NCBI GenBank assembly: GCA_963809715.1
Contig: CAWEKO010000007.1
Location: forward strand, 124,001 to 188,000
Direction of reading: 5' to 3'
From: Bog-473 sp963809715
GTDB lineage: Bacteria; Actinomycetota; Acidimicrobiia; Acidimicrobiales; RAAP-2
Length of the DNA: 64,000 bases
Below the pieces are notes generated by a model. The model was not told where the DNA came from. It worked only from the letters and a program-made list of their open reading frames with translations, and searched no databases. Numbering within the stretch: position 1 is the stretch's first letter; every line of letters begins with the position of its first letter. Below, piece by piece: positions 8,800 to 16,699 of this stretch. A program made the position numbers and the translations under genes.

Positions 8800-10197
8800 G
8801 TGACTGACACCGCCCTCATCGAACCCGACGTGCTCGAACGCGTCCTCTCCGCCGCCCTCACCAGTGGCGGCGACATGGCGGAGGTCTTCGCCGAGGACGC
8901 CGTCACCACCAGCGCCACCCTCGACGACCGCCGCATCGAGGAGCTGTCCTCCGGTCGGAACCGGGGCGCCGGCATCCGGGTCGTCGACGGCGAGACCACG
9001 GGCTTTGCGCACACCGCCGACCTCTCCGAGGCCGGCCTGGTCGCCGCGGCCAGGGCCGCCGCCTCCGTCGCCCGCCAAGGCGGGGGAGGGGCCCGCACCG
9101 TCGCCCTCGACCCGCCGGCCCTGCACGGCCACGGCACCAAGACCCTCCCCGAGTCCGTCGACAAGGCCCGCAAGATCGAGCTCCTGACCAGAGCCGACGA
9201 GGCGGCCCGAGCCAGCGGCGACGCCATCTCCCAGGTCCAGGTCGCCTGCGGTGACGGCCGGCGCCGGGTGCTCATCGCCAACTCCGAGGGCCTCGTGGCC
9301 CAGGACGATCAGATCAGGACCCGCTTCTCCGTCGTCTGTGTCGCCAACGGCGACACCGGCATGCAGACCGGATACGAATCGCTCGCCCGCACCGAGGGCT
9401 ACGAGGTCTTCGAGCGCCATGCCGTCGAGGACGTCGCCCGCACGGCGGCCACGCGCGCCCTCACCAAGCTCTCGGCACGGCCCGCTCCCTCGGGCGAGGT
9501 CCCCATCGTCCTGGCCGGCGGCAGCGGTGGCATCCTGTTCCACGAGGCCTGTGGGCACGGCCTCGAAGCCGACCACATCCTCAAGGACGCCTCCGTCTAC
9601 GCAGGCAAGGTCGGCCAGCTCGTCGCCAGCCCGCTCGTCACCCTGGTCGACGACGGCACCGTTCTCGGCGAGTGGGGCAACTTCGCCGTCGACGACGAGG
9701 GCAACCTGCCCGCCCGCAACGTCCTGATCGAGAACGGTGTCCTCACCGACTACATGTGGGACTGGCTCCGGGCCCGCAAGGAGGGCCGCAAATCGTCCGG
9801 AAACGGAAGACGCCAGAGCTACCAGCACCTCCCGATGGTCCGGATGACCAATACGTACCTCCTCGCCGGTTCCGAGAACCCCGACGAAATAGTCGCCCAG
9901 ACCCCCCACGGGGTCTACGTCAAGAAGCTGGGTGGCGGCCAGGTCAACACGGCCACGGGCGACTTCGTCTTCGGCACCACCGAGGCCTATCTCATCGAGA
10001 ACGGGCGCATCACCGAGCCCCTCCGGGACGCCAATCTCATCGGCAACGGCCCCGAGGTCCTGCGCCGCATCGACGCCGTGGCCACCGACTTCGACATGAC
10101 GCCGGGCACGTGCGGCAAGGACGGCCAGAGCGTCCCCGTCGGTTGCGGCCAGGCCACGCTGCGCATCACCGGCGTCACCCTGGGCGGCACGGCATGA
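8800..10197 (+). CDS. tldD: TldD metalloprotease (TldD/TldE complex)
   Basis: The catalytic subunit of the TldD/TldE (PmbA) protease, known to process peptides such as microcin B17 precursors and CcdA. The 465-residue protein contains the zinc-binding HEACGH motif near residue 248 in the context LFHEACGHGLEADH, and the C-terminal TGDFVFG segment. GTG 8800 is chosen over more upstream in-frame codons because the upstream region is antisense to the FlK-like gene and a TACGAT box lies 6 nt before it. The stop overlaps the tldE start (ATGA). No RiPP precursor or maturase gene is visible nearby. Confidence 0.93.
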   Translation: MTDTALIEPDVLERVLSAALTSGGDMAEVFAEDAVTTSATLDDRRIEELSSGRNRGAGIRVVDGETTGFAHTADLSEAGLVAAARAAASVARQGGGGARTVALDPPALHGHGTKTLPESVDKARKIELLTRADEAARASGDAISQVQVACGDGRRRVLIANSEGLVAQDDQIRTRFSVVCVANGDTGMQTGYESLARTEGYEVFERHAVEDVARTAATRALTKLSARPAPSGEVPIVLAGGSGGILFHEACGHGLEADHILKDASVYAGKVGQLVASPLVTLVDDGTVLGEWGNFAVDDEGNLPARNVLIENGVLTDYMWDWLRARKEGRKSSGNGRRQSYQHLPMVRMTNTYLLAGSENPDEIVAQTPHGVYVKKLGGGQVNTATGDFVFGTTEAYLIENGRITEPLRDANLIGNGPEVLRRIDAVATDFDMTPGTCGKDGQSVPVGCGQATLRITGVTLGGTA

Positions 10198-11561
10198 CGC
10201 CGCCGACGCCCGAGCTCCTCGACCTCGCCACCGACGTCGTCGGTCGGGCCGAAAGCGGCGAAGGCCTCGAGGTCTACGTCGCCCGGGGCACCGACACCGA
10301 GGTCCGCGCCTACGAGGGCGAGGTCGAGTCCCTCACGTCCGCCGACTCGTCCGGCGTGGGCATCCGGGTCCTCGTCGACGATCCCGCCGGCACCCGGGTC
10401 GGCTTCGCCTGGGCCGGCAGCCTCGACCCCGACGTCATCGGGGCCACGCTGGCCGACGCCCGCGACAACGCCCGCTTCGCCACCCCCGACCCCGACGTCG
10501 TGCTGGCCACGCCCGACGGTGTCGTCGCCCAGGAAATCGACCTTTGGGACCCCGCCGTCGCCACCACCCCGATGGAGGAGAAGGTGGCCCTGGCCATCGA
10601 GCTCGAGCGCGCCACGCGGGCCGCCGATCCCCGGATCCGCCAGGTGTCTTCGGCCGATTACTCCGACAGCCGTGCCGAAGTGGCGCTCGCCTCGACCACC
10701 GGCATCTCTTCGTACCGGAGGCGCACGACCGCCTTCCTCGCCGTGGACGCCATCGCGGGGGAAGCCGAGGAGACCCAGACCGGCGCCGGCTTCACCGTCG
10801 GTCGCGGTCCGGGCGATCTCGTCCCCAAGGAAGCGATGGACGACGCGGTGCTCCGGGCCGTGCGCATGCTCGGGGCGCAGAAGACGCGCTCGACGCACTG
10901 CACGGTCGTGTTCGACCCGCGTGTGGTGTCGACGCTGCTCGCCGTGATCTCCTCCGCCCTGTCGGGCGAGGCCGTCGTCAAGGGCCGCTCGTTCTTCGCC
11001 GGCCGCATCGGTGAGACGGTCGCCGCGCCGTTCGTGACCTTGGTCGACGACCCCACCAACCCCTTGGCCTACGGCGCCGCGTCCCATGACGGCGAGGGTC
11101 TGGCCTGCCGGCGTAACGTCCTCATCTCCGAGGGCGTCCTCCGCATGTTCGTGTACGACACCGTCTCGGCCAAGCGGGCCGGCACGTCCTCGACCGGCTC
11201 GGCCACCCGGGGCGGCTTCGCCGGAACCCCGTCCGCCGGTTGCCGCGCCCTCGTGCTCACACCGGGGTCGAAGGGGGCCGACGAGATCCTCGCCTCGGTC
11301 GGAGAAGGGCTCTACGTGCAGTCGGTGACGGGCATCCACTCCGGCGTGAATCCGGTCAGCGGCGACTTCTCGGTCGGCGCCGAGGGCTTGCTGATCCGTG
11401 ACGGCTCCCTGGCCGCGCCCGTCCGCGAGATCACCGTTGCCTCGACCCTGCAGCGCATGCTGCAGTCCGTCGTCGAGATCGGCCGGGATCTGCGCTGGCT
11501 CCCCGGCAGCGCCGCCGGTCAGACGCTGGCGATCGCCGACATGTCACTGAGCGGCGAGTAA
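10194..11561 (+). CDS. tldE: TldE/PmbA protease partner subunit
   Basis: A 455-residue partner of TldD. It lacks the HExxxH motif, as expected for TldE/PmbA, and has the conserved core around RGGFAGTPSAGCRALVL and the C-terminal GVNPVSGDFSVGAEG. The ATG overlaps the tldD stop by 4 nt, so translation is coupled and a one-to-one complex is likely. In characterised systems the heterodimer unfolds and cleaves small peptides, with TldD supplying the metal site. Nothing here identifies the substrate. Confidence 0.92.
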   Translation: MTPPTPELLDLATDVVGRAESGEGLEVYVARGTDTEVRAYEGEVESLTSADSSGVGIRVLVDDPAGTRVGFAWAGSLDPDVIGATLADARDNARFATPDPDVVLATPDGVVAQEIDLWDPAVATTPMEEKVALAIELERATRAADPRIRQVSSADYSDSRAEVALASTTGISSYRRRTTAFLAVDAIAGEAEETQTGAGFTVGRGPGDLVPKEAMDDAVLRAVRMLGAQKTRSTHCTVVFDPRVVSTLLAVISSALSGEAVVKGRSFFAGRIGETVAAPFVTLVDDPTNPLAYGAASHDGEGLACRRNVLISEGVLRMFVYDTVSAKRAGTSSTGSATRGGFAGTPSAGCRALVLTPGSKGADEILASVGEGLYVQSVTGIHSGVNPVSGDFSVGAEGLLIRDGSLAAPVREITVASTLQRMLQSVVEIGRDLRWLPGSAAGQTLAIADMSLSGE

Positions 11562-11589
11562 ACCCCACCCGCCCGGCCACACGGTCGGA

Positions 11590-12003
11590 TCAGCTCGATG
11601 TCGCGCCTGCGGTCGACTTCGAGTCCTTCTTGGCGTTCCCGCCCGAGCCGTTCGAGCCGGTCGAGCCGCCCGAATCCTTCTTCGGCGACGGATCCTTCTT
11701 GGACGACGAGTCACCCGAGGATCCGGAGTCTGAGCCCGAGGACCCGGAGTCGGACTTCGGCGGCGAATCGGTCTTGGTCGTGGTGTCGCTGCCGGACGAG
11801 TCGCTCGAAGCGCTCTTTCCGTTTCCGTTACGGGAATCGGTCTTGTAGAAGCCGCTGCCCTTGAAAACGATGCCGACGTTGCCATAGACCTTGCGCAGCG
11901 AGCCCCCACAGGCGTCGCATGAGGTCAGGGGGTCGTCGGAGAAACTCTGGACGGCCTCGAGCTTGTGCCCGCACGCAGTGCAGGCGTATTCGTAGGTCGG
12001 CAA
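11590..12003 (-). CDS. FmdB-family zinc-ribbon protein with a low-complexity tail
   Basis: A 137-residue protein that starts PTYEYACTACGHK, the hallmark of the FmdB regulatory-protein family. Two CxxC pairs (CTAC and CDAC) form a zinc ribbon within the first 45 residues. From about residue 65 to the end it is almost entirely Ser, Asp, Gly, Lys and Thr, likely disordered. TTG 12003 is the start because GGAGG at 12010-12014 lies 6 nt before it and the family begins with PTYEYxC. Family members are small DNA/RNA-binding or metal-related proteins of poorly known role. It converges with tldE and diverges from moaC. Confidence 0.85.
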   Translation of the reverse strand: MPTYEYACTACGHKLEAVQSFSDDPLTSCDACGGSLRKVYGNVGIVFKGSGFYKTDSRNGNGKSASSDSSGSDTTTKTDSPPKSDSGSSGSDSGSSGDSSSKKDPSPKKDSGGSTGSNGSGGNAKKDSKSTAGATSS

Positions 12004-12115
12004 TGGAATCCTCCGTCGGGCTCTCTCGGCACTCTGTTGGCACTCGCTTCCTGAGACTGCCAAGTCTACCCGCCCGGGCTGCGATCCCACGTCGGGCAGC
12101 CGTCCAGCCAGGTCG

Positions 12116-12121
12116 TAGACT
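12116..12121 (+). promoter_or_regulatory. leaderless -10 box of moaC
   Basis: TAGACT is followed by 8 nt and the GTG start at 12130. The spacing places transcription initiation at or next to the start codon. There is no Shine-Dalgarno sequence. Confidence 0.5.
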
Positions 12122-12129
12122 CCTTCCTC

Positions 12130-12627
12130 GTGTCCGACCGCATGCTGGCCAATCTCGACCCGCTGGGCGGAGCCCGCATGGTCGATGTCACGCCTCGGGA
12201 ACCAACGCATCGCCGGGCCCTGGCCCGCTGCCGGGTCTCGATGTTGCCCGAAACGACCACAAAGGTGGCCAATAACGCCATCACCAAGGGTGACGTCATG
12301 GCGGCCGCCCGGATCGCCGGAATTCAGGCGGCCAAACGGACGGCCGAGCTGATCCCCATGTGCCACCCCGTCCTGGTCGGCTCCATCGGGGTCAATTTCT
12401 CCATCGGGGACGACTACGTCGAGGTCGAGGCCCAGGTCGAGACCGTCGACCGGACCGGCGTCGAAATGGAAGCCATGACCGCCTGCGCGGTGGCCGCCCT
12501 CACCGTCTACGACATGTGCAAGTCGGCCGACCGCACGATGACGATCGAGCATCTGGCCCTCTGGGAGAAGTCCGGCGGACGCTCCGGCCCCTGGCGCCGC
12601 TCGGATTCGAACTCCAAACACCTCTGA
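12130..12627 (+). CDS. moaC: cyclic pyranopterin monophosphate synthase MoaC
   Basis: MoaC turns the MoaA product (3',8-cyclo-7,8-dihydro-GTP) into cyclic pyranopterin monophosphate in molybdenum-cofactor synthesis. The 165-residue protein has the conserved MCHPVLVGSIGVNF segment near residues 77-90, GVEMEAMTA near 113 and YDMCKSADRTM near 129, all diagnostic. The C-terminal 15 residues (after LWEKSGGRSGP) are unusual in composition and overlap an inverted repeat around the stop. GTG 12130 follows a TAGACT box. No other mo-genes lie in the window. Confidence 0.95.
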   Translation: MSDRMLANLDPLGGARMVDVTPREPTHRRALARCRVSMLPETTTKVANNAITKGDVMAAARIAGIQAAKRTAELIPMCHPVLVGSIGVNFSIGDDYVEVEAQVETVDRTGVEMEAMTACAVAALTVYDMCKSADRTMTIEHLALWEKSGGRSGPWRRSDSNSKHL

Positions 12628-12640
12628 GCAACCAGGGGCC
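12586..12640. repeat. 9-bp perfect inverted repeat across the moaC stop
   Basis: GGCCCCTGG (12586-12594) and CCAGGGGCC (12632-12640) form a perfect stem enclosing 37 nt, with the moaC stop inside. The enclosed segment contains GGATTCGAACTCC, a T-arm-like string, but no paired tRNA arms. It could be a terminator-like or processing hairpin, although there is no T-run. Confidence 0.35.
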
Positions 12641-13007
12641 CGCCAGCCGGACGAGCGGGCGTATCGGGATTAGCGAACCGCCATTCAAAGCGGAACGCAG
12701 CCGGGTTGGCGGTCAGCGGTTGCGTTCCTGGAGCGAGTTCGGATAACTGGCGTTCCACGGCCGTCGACAGTGGAGTCGTTCGGTCGAGATCACTGGCGCT
12801 GATCTCTGGCACTGGCCATGGCAGAGATCAGGACCCACTTCGATCCGATCGAATGTTGGACTTCCCTCGAACGCCGGGACGGCCGGGCAGCCCGGCATTT
12901 CGGGCGTCCTTGACCGGGGTCTGCGTCCCGGGAAGCGACGAACGCGAGACTCAGATGGAACTGACAGACTCGCCTCTCAGGACAGCACGTCCTAGAGAGA
13001 GGTTGAG
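12628..13007. other. 380-bp intergenic region with two inverted repeats
   Basis: No supportable gene. It holds a hairpin with arms GGAACGCA (12692-12699) and TGCGTTCC (12721-12728), and a perfect 10-bp inverted repeat, CTGATCTCTG (12799-12808) with CAGAGATCAG (12822-12831), loop 13 nt. The second lies about 180 bp before the hydrolase start and could be an operator or a terminator stem. A purine-rich site (AGAGAGGTTGAG) precedes the ATG at 13008. Confidence 0.5.
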
Positions 13008-13808
13008 ATGGCACAGAAAACGAATCCGGTGGTCTTCATCCACGGCTTGTGGCTACACGCCAGCTCGTGGGCGCCGTGGGAGGAGTTCTTCGGTAACGCC
13101 GGCTACGAAACCATGGCTCCGGGCTGGCCCGGCGACCAGGACACCGTTGAGTTGGCTCGCGCCAACCCGGACACGGTGGCCAACAAGGGCATCGACGACG
13201 TGACCAATCACTACGCCGCCATCATCGACGCCCTACCCACCCCACCCATTCTCATCGGGCATTCCTTCGGAGGCATGATCGCCGAGAAACTGCTGGGAAT
13301 GAACAAGGGAGCGGCTGCCATCGGTATCGATGCCGCCCAGATCAAGGGCGTGCTGCGGCTCCCGCTTTCCGCGTTGCACGCCACACTGCCCGTGTTCAAG
13401 AACCCGGCCAACAAGCACAAGGCGGTGTCCCTGACCGCCGAGCAGTTCCGCTTCAGCTTCGGCAACGCCATCCCCGAGGAGGAATCCAACGAGCTTTACG
13501 AGAAATGGGCCGTCCCCTCTCCCGGACGCCCTCTCTTCGAGGCCGCGGCCGCGAGCCTCTCGCGCCATTCACCGGACAAGGTCGACACCGACAACCCCGA
13601 CCGAGGTCCGCTTTTGCTCACCATGGGCGGCAAGGACCACACCGTTCCCGAAGCCGTCACCAAGTCGACACTCAAGCAATACCGGCACTCCCCGGCGAAG
13701 ACGAACCTGGTCGAGTTCGAAGATCGGGGCCACTCCCTGACCATCGACAGCGGATGGTCAGAGGTGGCAGAAGCCTGTGTGACCTGGCTGGACGAACAGG
13801 CGTTGTAG
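13008..13808 (+). CDS. alpha/beta hydrolase
   Basis: A cytosolic alpha/beta-hydrolase-fold protein of 266 residues without a signal peptide. The oxyanion-hole segment is FIHGLW (10-15). The nucleophile elbow GHSFGG places the catalytic Ser at 86. An acid residue lies in GGKDHTVPE (about 208-216) and the His in EDRGHSLT (about 244). The cap region (about 130-190) is helical. Members act on esters, lactones or related substrates; no closer assignment is possible. It stands alone behind a 380-bp intergenic region. Confidence 0.85.
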   Translation: MAQKTNPVVFIHGLWLHASSWAPWEEFFGNAGYETMAPGWPGDQDTVELARANPDTVANKGIDDVTNHYAAIIDALPTPPILIGHSFGGMIAEKLLGMNKGAAAIGIDAAQIKGVLRLPLSALHATLPVFKNPANKHKAVSLTAEQFRFSFGNAIPEEESNELYEKWAVPSPGRPLFEAAAASLSRHSPDKVDTDNPDRGPLLLTMGGKDHTVPEAVTKSTLKQYRHSPAKTNLVEFEDRGHSLTIDSGWSEVAEACVTWLDEQAL

Positions 13809-13839
13809 TTCCAGTTATCCCCAAACCGCCGCCAGGAAC

Positions 13840-14076
13840 TCAGTTCGACCCCCCGGCCGCGTTCTTCTGAGCAGGTTGAGCGGTGGTCCGCCAGTCCTCG
13901 CGCCGATCCAGCTCGGCGCAGACCGTGGCCAGCACCGCGTCTTGGGCGCAGCGCACCCGGAAGGCCCGGGCCGCCACCTCCATCAGCTCCTCGGTCCCGA
14001 GCCGGGCCAACGAGGTGGTGGTCGTCAGCGTCGTCCCATCCCGATGCCCCGTGGTGTTCGTCACTGAACGTGCCAT
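13840..14076 (-). CDS. small protein resembling the N-terminus of DUF222/13E12 proteins
   Basis: A 78-residue reading frame from ATG 14076. The core (LARLGTEELMEVAARAF followed by AELDRRE) looks like the first helices of actinobacterial DUF222 HNH-endonuclease proteins, but no HNH domain follows. It may be a stand-alone small protein or the stub of a decayed 13E12-type element. It ends 31 bp from the convergent hydrolase stop and diverges from the carboxyltransferase. Support is moderate: no clear ribosome site, but compositionally protein-like. Confidence 0.45.
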   Translation of the reverse strand: MARSVTNTTGHRDGTTLTTTTSLARLGTEELMEVAARAFRVRCAQDAVLATVCAELDRREDWRTTAQPAQKNAAGGSN

Positions 14077-14120
14077 TCCAGGGTGAACGGTCGCCCGTCC
14101 GCCCCGGAACCGCCGTCGTC

Positions 14121-14126
14121 TACATT
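14121..14126 (+). promoter_or_regulatory. -10 box of the carboxyltransferase gene
   Basis: TACATT followed by 9 nt and GTG 14136. This is compatible with leaderless transcription. Confidence 0.45.
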
Positions 14127-14135
14127 CGACGCGCA

Positions 14136-15494
14136 GTGACCACCACGGCCCACCCACGGGAGGCGGAGGACGTCGGCAAGGGCATCGTCGGCGCCGTCAC
14201 CTCGACGGTCGGGCGCATCAACGGCCGGGACGTCGTCATCGCCCGGGCCCTCGGCTCCATGCGGCGAGGCGCGATCACCCACGCCGACGGCATCCGACTG
14301 GCCGAGGCAGCGGACCAGGCCCGCAACCTCGGGATCCCGTTCGTCTTCTACGTCGCCTCGAGCGGCTCGGACATCCACGACGGCGTGGCCGCCCTCCACG
14401 GCTGGGGCAAGGCCGCGGCCGCCCTCACCCGATGCAGCGGCCAGGTACCGACCATCGCCGCCGTCACCGGGCCGGTCGTCTCCGGTCCCGCCCTGATGCT
14501 CGGCCTGTGCGACCTGGTCGTCATGACGTCCGACGCCGTCGCCTTCGTCTCGGGCCCTCAGATGGTCGAGGAGTTCACCGGCATCCAGGTCGGCCTCTCC
14601 CAGCTCGGGGGCACGGCCGCCCACGCGACGGCCAGCGGCCTGTGTGCCGTCGAGTCCGACGACGTGGACGCGGCGGTGGCCGAGTTGCTCGAGTACCTGC
14701 CGTCCAACACCGACGAAGTCCCCCCGCAGGTCGCCGTCAGCGACCCCCCGCTGCGCGCCACCCCGGAGCTCAGAGACATCATCCCCGAACGCAAGGCGGC
14801 GTCCTACGACGTCCGCGACGTCATCAAGGCCGTCAGCGACGACGGCGAAATCCGAGAGCTCCATCCCCGCTGGGCCGGCCAACTCGTCACCGCCTTCGCC
14901 CTGCTCGACGGCCGACCCGTCGGCTTCGTCGCCAACCAGCCCCGCGTGCTGGCCGGCACCCTCGACATCGCCGCCTCGCAGAAGGCCGCCCGCTTCGTCC
15001 GCCTCTGCGACGCCTTCAACCTGCCCATCGTCAGCCTGGTCGACACGCCGGGCTTCCTGCCCGGCAAGGACCTCGAGTGGCGGGGCATGATCCGCCACGG
15101 GGCCGAGCTCGCCTTCGCCTACGCCGAGGCCACTGTCCCGCGCATCTGCCTCGTCCTGCGCAAGGCCTTCGGCGGCGCCTACATCGTGATGGACTCGAGG
15201 GGAGTGGGCAACGACCTGTGCCTCGCCTGGCCCGGGGCCGAAGTGGCGGTCATGGGTGCGACCGGCGCCGTCCAGATCCTCAACCGCCGCCTCGAGGACC
15301 CCGCCGAGCGCCTCGAAAAGGAGCAGGCGTACGAGGAGGCCTACCTGACTCCGTGGCCCGCCTCGGAGCGGGGACTGGTCGACGACGTCATCGACCCCGC
15401 AGACACTCGGATTGCCCTCACCACAGCCCTGCGCCAACTGGCCACGAAACGGGAGTTGGTGATCGGCCGCAAGCACGAGGCGGGACCGCAATAG
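14136..15494 (+). CDS. acyl-CoA carboxylase carboxyltransferase subunit
   Basis: A biotin-dependent carboxyltransferase of 452 residues that combines beta- and alpha-like crotonase-fold halves. The N-terminal half shows the GIPFVFYVASSGSDIHDG and VTGPVVSGPALMLGLCD segments. The C-terminal half shows SLVDTPGFLPGKDLEWRGMIRHGAEL and AFGGAYIVMDSRGVG, typical of AccD/PccB-type subunits that bind acyl-CoA and carboxybiotin. It is shorter than usual AccD (about 510-550). The starting GTG has a TACATT box 9 nt upstream. No biotin carboxylase gene is in the window, so the acyl substrate (acetyl, propionyl or other) is not determined. Confidence 0.85.
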   Translation: MTTTAHPREAEDVGKGIVGAVTSTVGRINGRDVVIARALGSMRRGAITHADGIRLAEAADQARNLGIPFVFYVASSGSDIHDGVAALHGWGKAAAALTRCSGQVPTIAAVTGPVVSGPALMLGLCDLVVMTSDAVAFVSGPQMVEEFTGIQVGLSQLGGTAAHATASGLCAVESDDVDAAVAELLEYLPSNTDEVPPQVAVSDPPLRATPELRDIIPERKAASYDVRDVIKAVSDDGEIRELHPRWAGQLVTAFALLDGRPVGFVANQPRVLAGTLDIAASQKAARFVRLCDAFNLPIVSLVDTPGFLPGKDLEWRGMIRHGAELAFAYAEATVPRICLVLRKAFGGAYIVMDSRGVGNDLCLAWPGAEVAVMGATGAVQILNRRLEDPAERLEKEQAYEEAYLTPWPASERGLVDDVIDPADTRIALTTALRQLATKRELVIGRKHEAGPQ

Positions 15495-15580
15495 CGATGT
15501 CAGCAGCTCAAATGCAGATTGTCATTATTTCGTAACGAAGATGAGCCGGATTCGATGCACCAACCTCGGCTTCCGGCTGG

Positions 15581-15586
15581 CATGAT
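15581..15586 (+). promoter_or_regulatory. possible leaderless -10 box
   Basis: CATGAT (within GGCATGAT) followed by 6 nt and GTG 15593. It is weaker than other examples because the first base is C. Confidence 0.35.
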
Positions 15587-15592
15587 CGTTTC

Positions 15593-15907
15593 GTGGTCCC
15601 CCCCACAGACGACGCTCTGTACATCCTCGAGTCATGCCACAGCACGTGGATCTTCGACACCGAGAAGCTCCGCTTCCGCCGGGTGCTGAAGGGCCTCGCG
15701 CTCGATGCGCACAACGCCACCACGGCATGGCGCCCCTACTACGGGCTCGAGATCGACCCCATCTCGGAGTCGTTCGTGGTGCTGCTCAACACCGAGGGCA
15801 CCCGCCTGCTGCGTTCCTGGCGCCACGTCGAGCACTGTCCCCAGTGCGGCGGCAACCAGACTGCCGAGCTCTCGTTGGACGAGTTGCGGAGCGCGTCACT
15901 GGCCTGA
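15593..15907 (+). CDS. conserved-looking hypothetical protein with a CPQCGG motif
   Basis: A 104-residue protein I do not recognise. It starts at GTG 15593, reads like a real soluble protein (DALYILESCHSTWIFD, then YYGLEIDPISESFVVLL) and ends with a CPQCGG half zinc-knuckle followed by an acidic helix. There is no signal peptide or membrane segment. It stands alone between the carboxyltransferase and a convergent methyltransferase. No function is proposed. Confidence 0.65.
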   Translation: MVPPTDDALYILESCHSTWIFDTEKLRFRRVLKGLALDAHNATTAWRPYYGLEIDPISESFVVLLNTEGTRLLRSWRHVEHCPQCGGNQTAELSLDELRSASLA

Positions 15908-15923
15908 GGGCTCGGCGGCCTCG

Positions 15924-15958
15924 ACGGCCCGCCGGAATCGGGCCGGTTCCAGGGCCGT
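15924..15958. terminator. possible bidirectional terminator stem
   Basis: ACGGCCC (15924-15930) pairs with GGGCCGT (15952-15958), flanked by partly complementary CTCG and CGAG, in the 78-bp gap between two convergent genes. There is no T-run, so the call is weak. Confidence 0.35.
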
Positions 15959-15985
15959 CGCCGAGGAAACGCGCCCAGGAAAACG

Positions 15986-16642
15986 CTACGGCCACTCCCG
16001 CCGCACGAAGTCGGCGAACCCAGCGGCCAGGCGTTCGGGCAGGATCGCCGGGGTGCGCCGGGTCACCACCAGGATGGCGGCGTCGACCGCGGGCACCGGG
16101 CGAAAAGCTCGGGCCGGGATGCGCCGCACCACGTCGAACGTCCACCACGGCGCCCAGATCGTCGAGAGCAACGTGGAGGGAGGCGTGCTCGCCCGTTTGC
16201 GAGCCACTTCCCACTGGACGACGAGGTCCGACCGCGTCGGCGCCCGGCCCGGATCATCGAAGAGGTGGCGTAGGAACGCAGTGGTCGCGCCGAAGGGCAG
16301 CGACCCGACGACGCGGTAGGGCCGATCGCCGGCCAAGCGGTCCAAACGCTGCGCCAAGGCGTCCCCCTCCACCACCCGCACGTTGGGTAGTTGCCGTGCC
16401 TCGCGCCGGAGGGTCGCCGCCCAGTGGGGGTCCCGCTCGATCGCGACGACCTCGACGCCCCGCCGGGCCAGCGCGTACGTGCAGGCACCCCGGCCGGCAC
16501 CGATCTCGATGACCAGATCGCCGGCCGAGAAGGATCCCCCCGCGACGAAGGACTCGGCGACGTCAGGCAGCAGGAAATTCTGTCCGAGACGGCGACGTCG
16601 CTCGTCCCGGGACGTCCATCGGCGACCGTCGGCCGCGGACAC
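15986..16642 (-). CDS. Erm/KsgA-family rRNA adenine N6-methyltransferase
   Basis: A SAM-dependent methyltransferase of 218 residues. GQNFL (about 20-24) and VIEIGAGRGACT (about 44-55) are typical of the KsgA/Erm family, which methylates adenines in rRNA. The catalytic motif normally NLPY or NIPF reads SLPF here (GSLPFGATT), so the Asn is replaced by Ser. It is shorter than KsgA (about 270) and Erm (about 245), with a reduced C-terminal domain ending in FVRREWP. Closest in look to actinobacterial Erm-like proteins. Start GTG 16642. Whether it gives macrolide resistance cannot be judged from sequence. Confidence 0.75.
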   Translation of the reverse strand: MSAADGRRWTSRDERRRRLGQNFLLPDVAESFVAGGSFSAGDLVIEIGAGRGACTYALARRGVEVVAIERDPHWAATLRREARQLPNVRVVEGDALAQRLDRLAGDRPYRVVGSLPFGATTAFLRHLFDDPGRAPTRSDLVVQWEVARKRASTPPSTLLSTIWAPWWTFDVVRRIPARAFRPVPAVDAAILVVTRRTPAILPERLAAGFADFVRREWP

Positions 16643-16699
16643 GGATCATCACCGCATTGCCCATCACCATCAGTGTGCCATCTTCGGCCGACCGCACGC

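Noticed and set aside
10194..11561. RiPP biosynthesis cluster around tldD-tldE
   Set aside because: No precursor peptide, maturase or exporter gene is visible nearby. TldD/E is common without such clusters.
12580..12660. tRNA-like segment on the minus strand near the moaC stop
   Set aside because: A TTCGAAT string resembles a T-loop, but the flanking 5-nt arms do not pair and no D- or anticodon arm can be drawn.
15527..15540. TTCGTAACGAA near-palindrome as an attachment or operator site
   Set aside because: Only 11 bp with a single copy seen, and no element boundary next to it.
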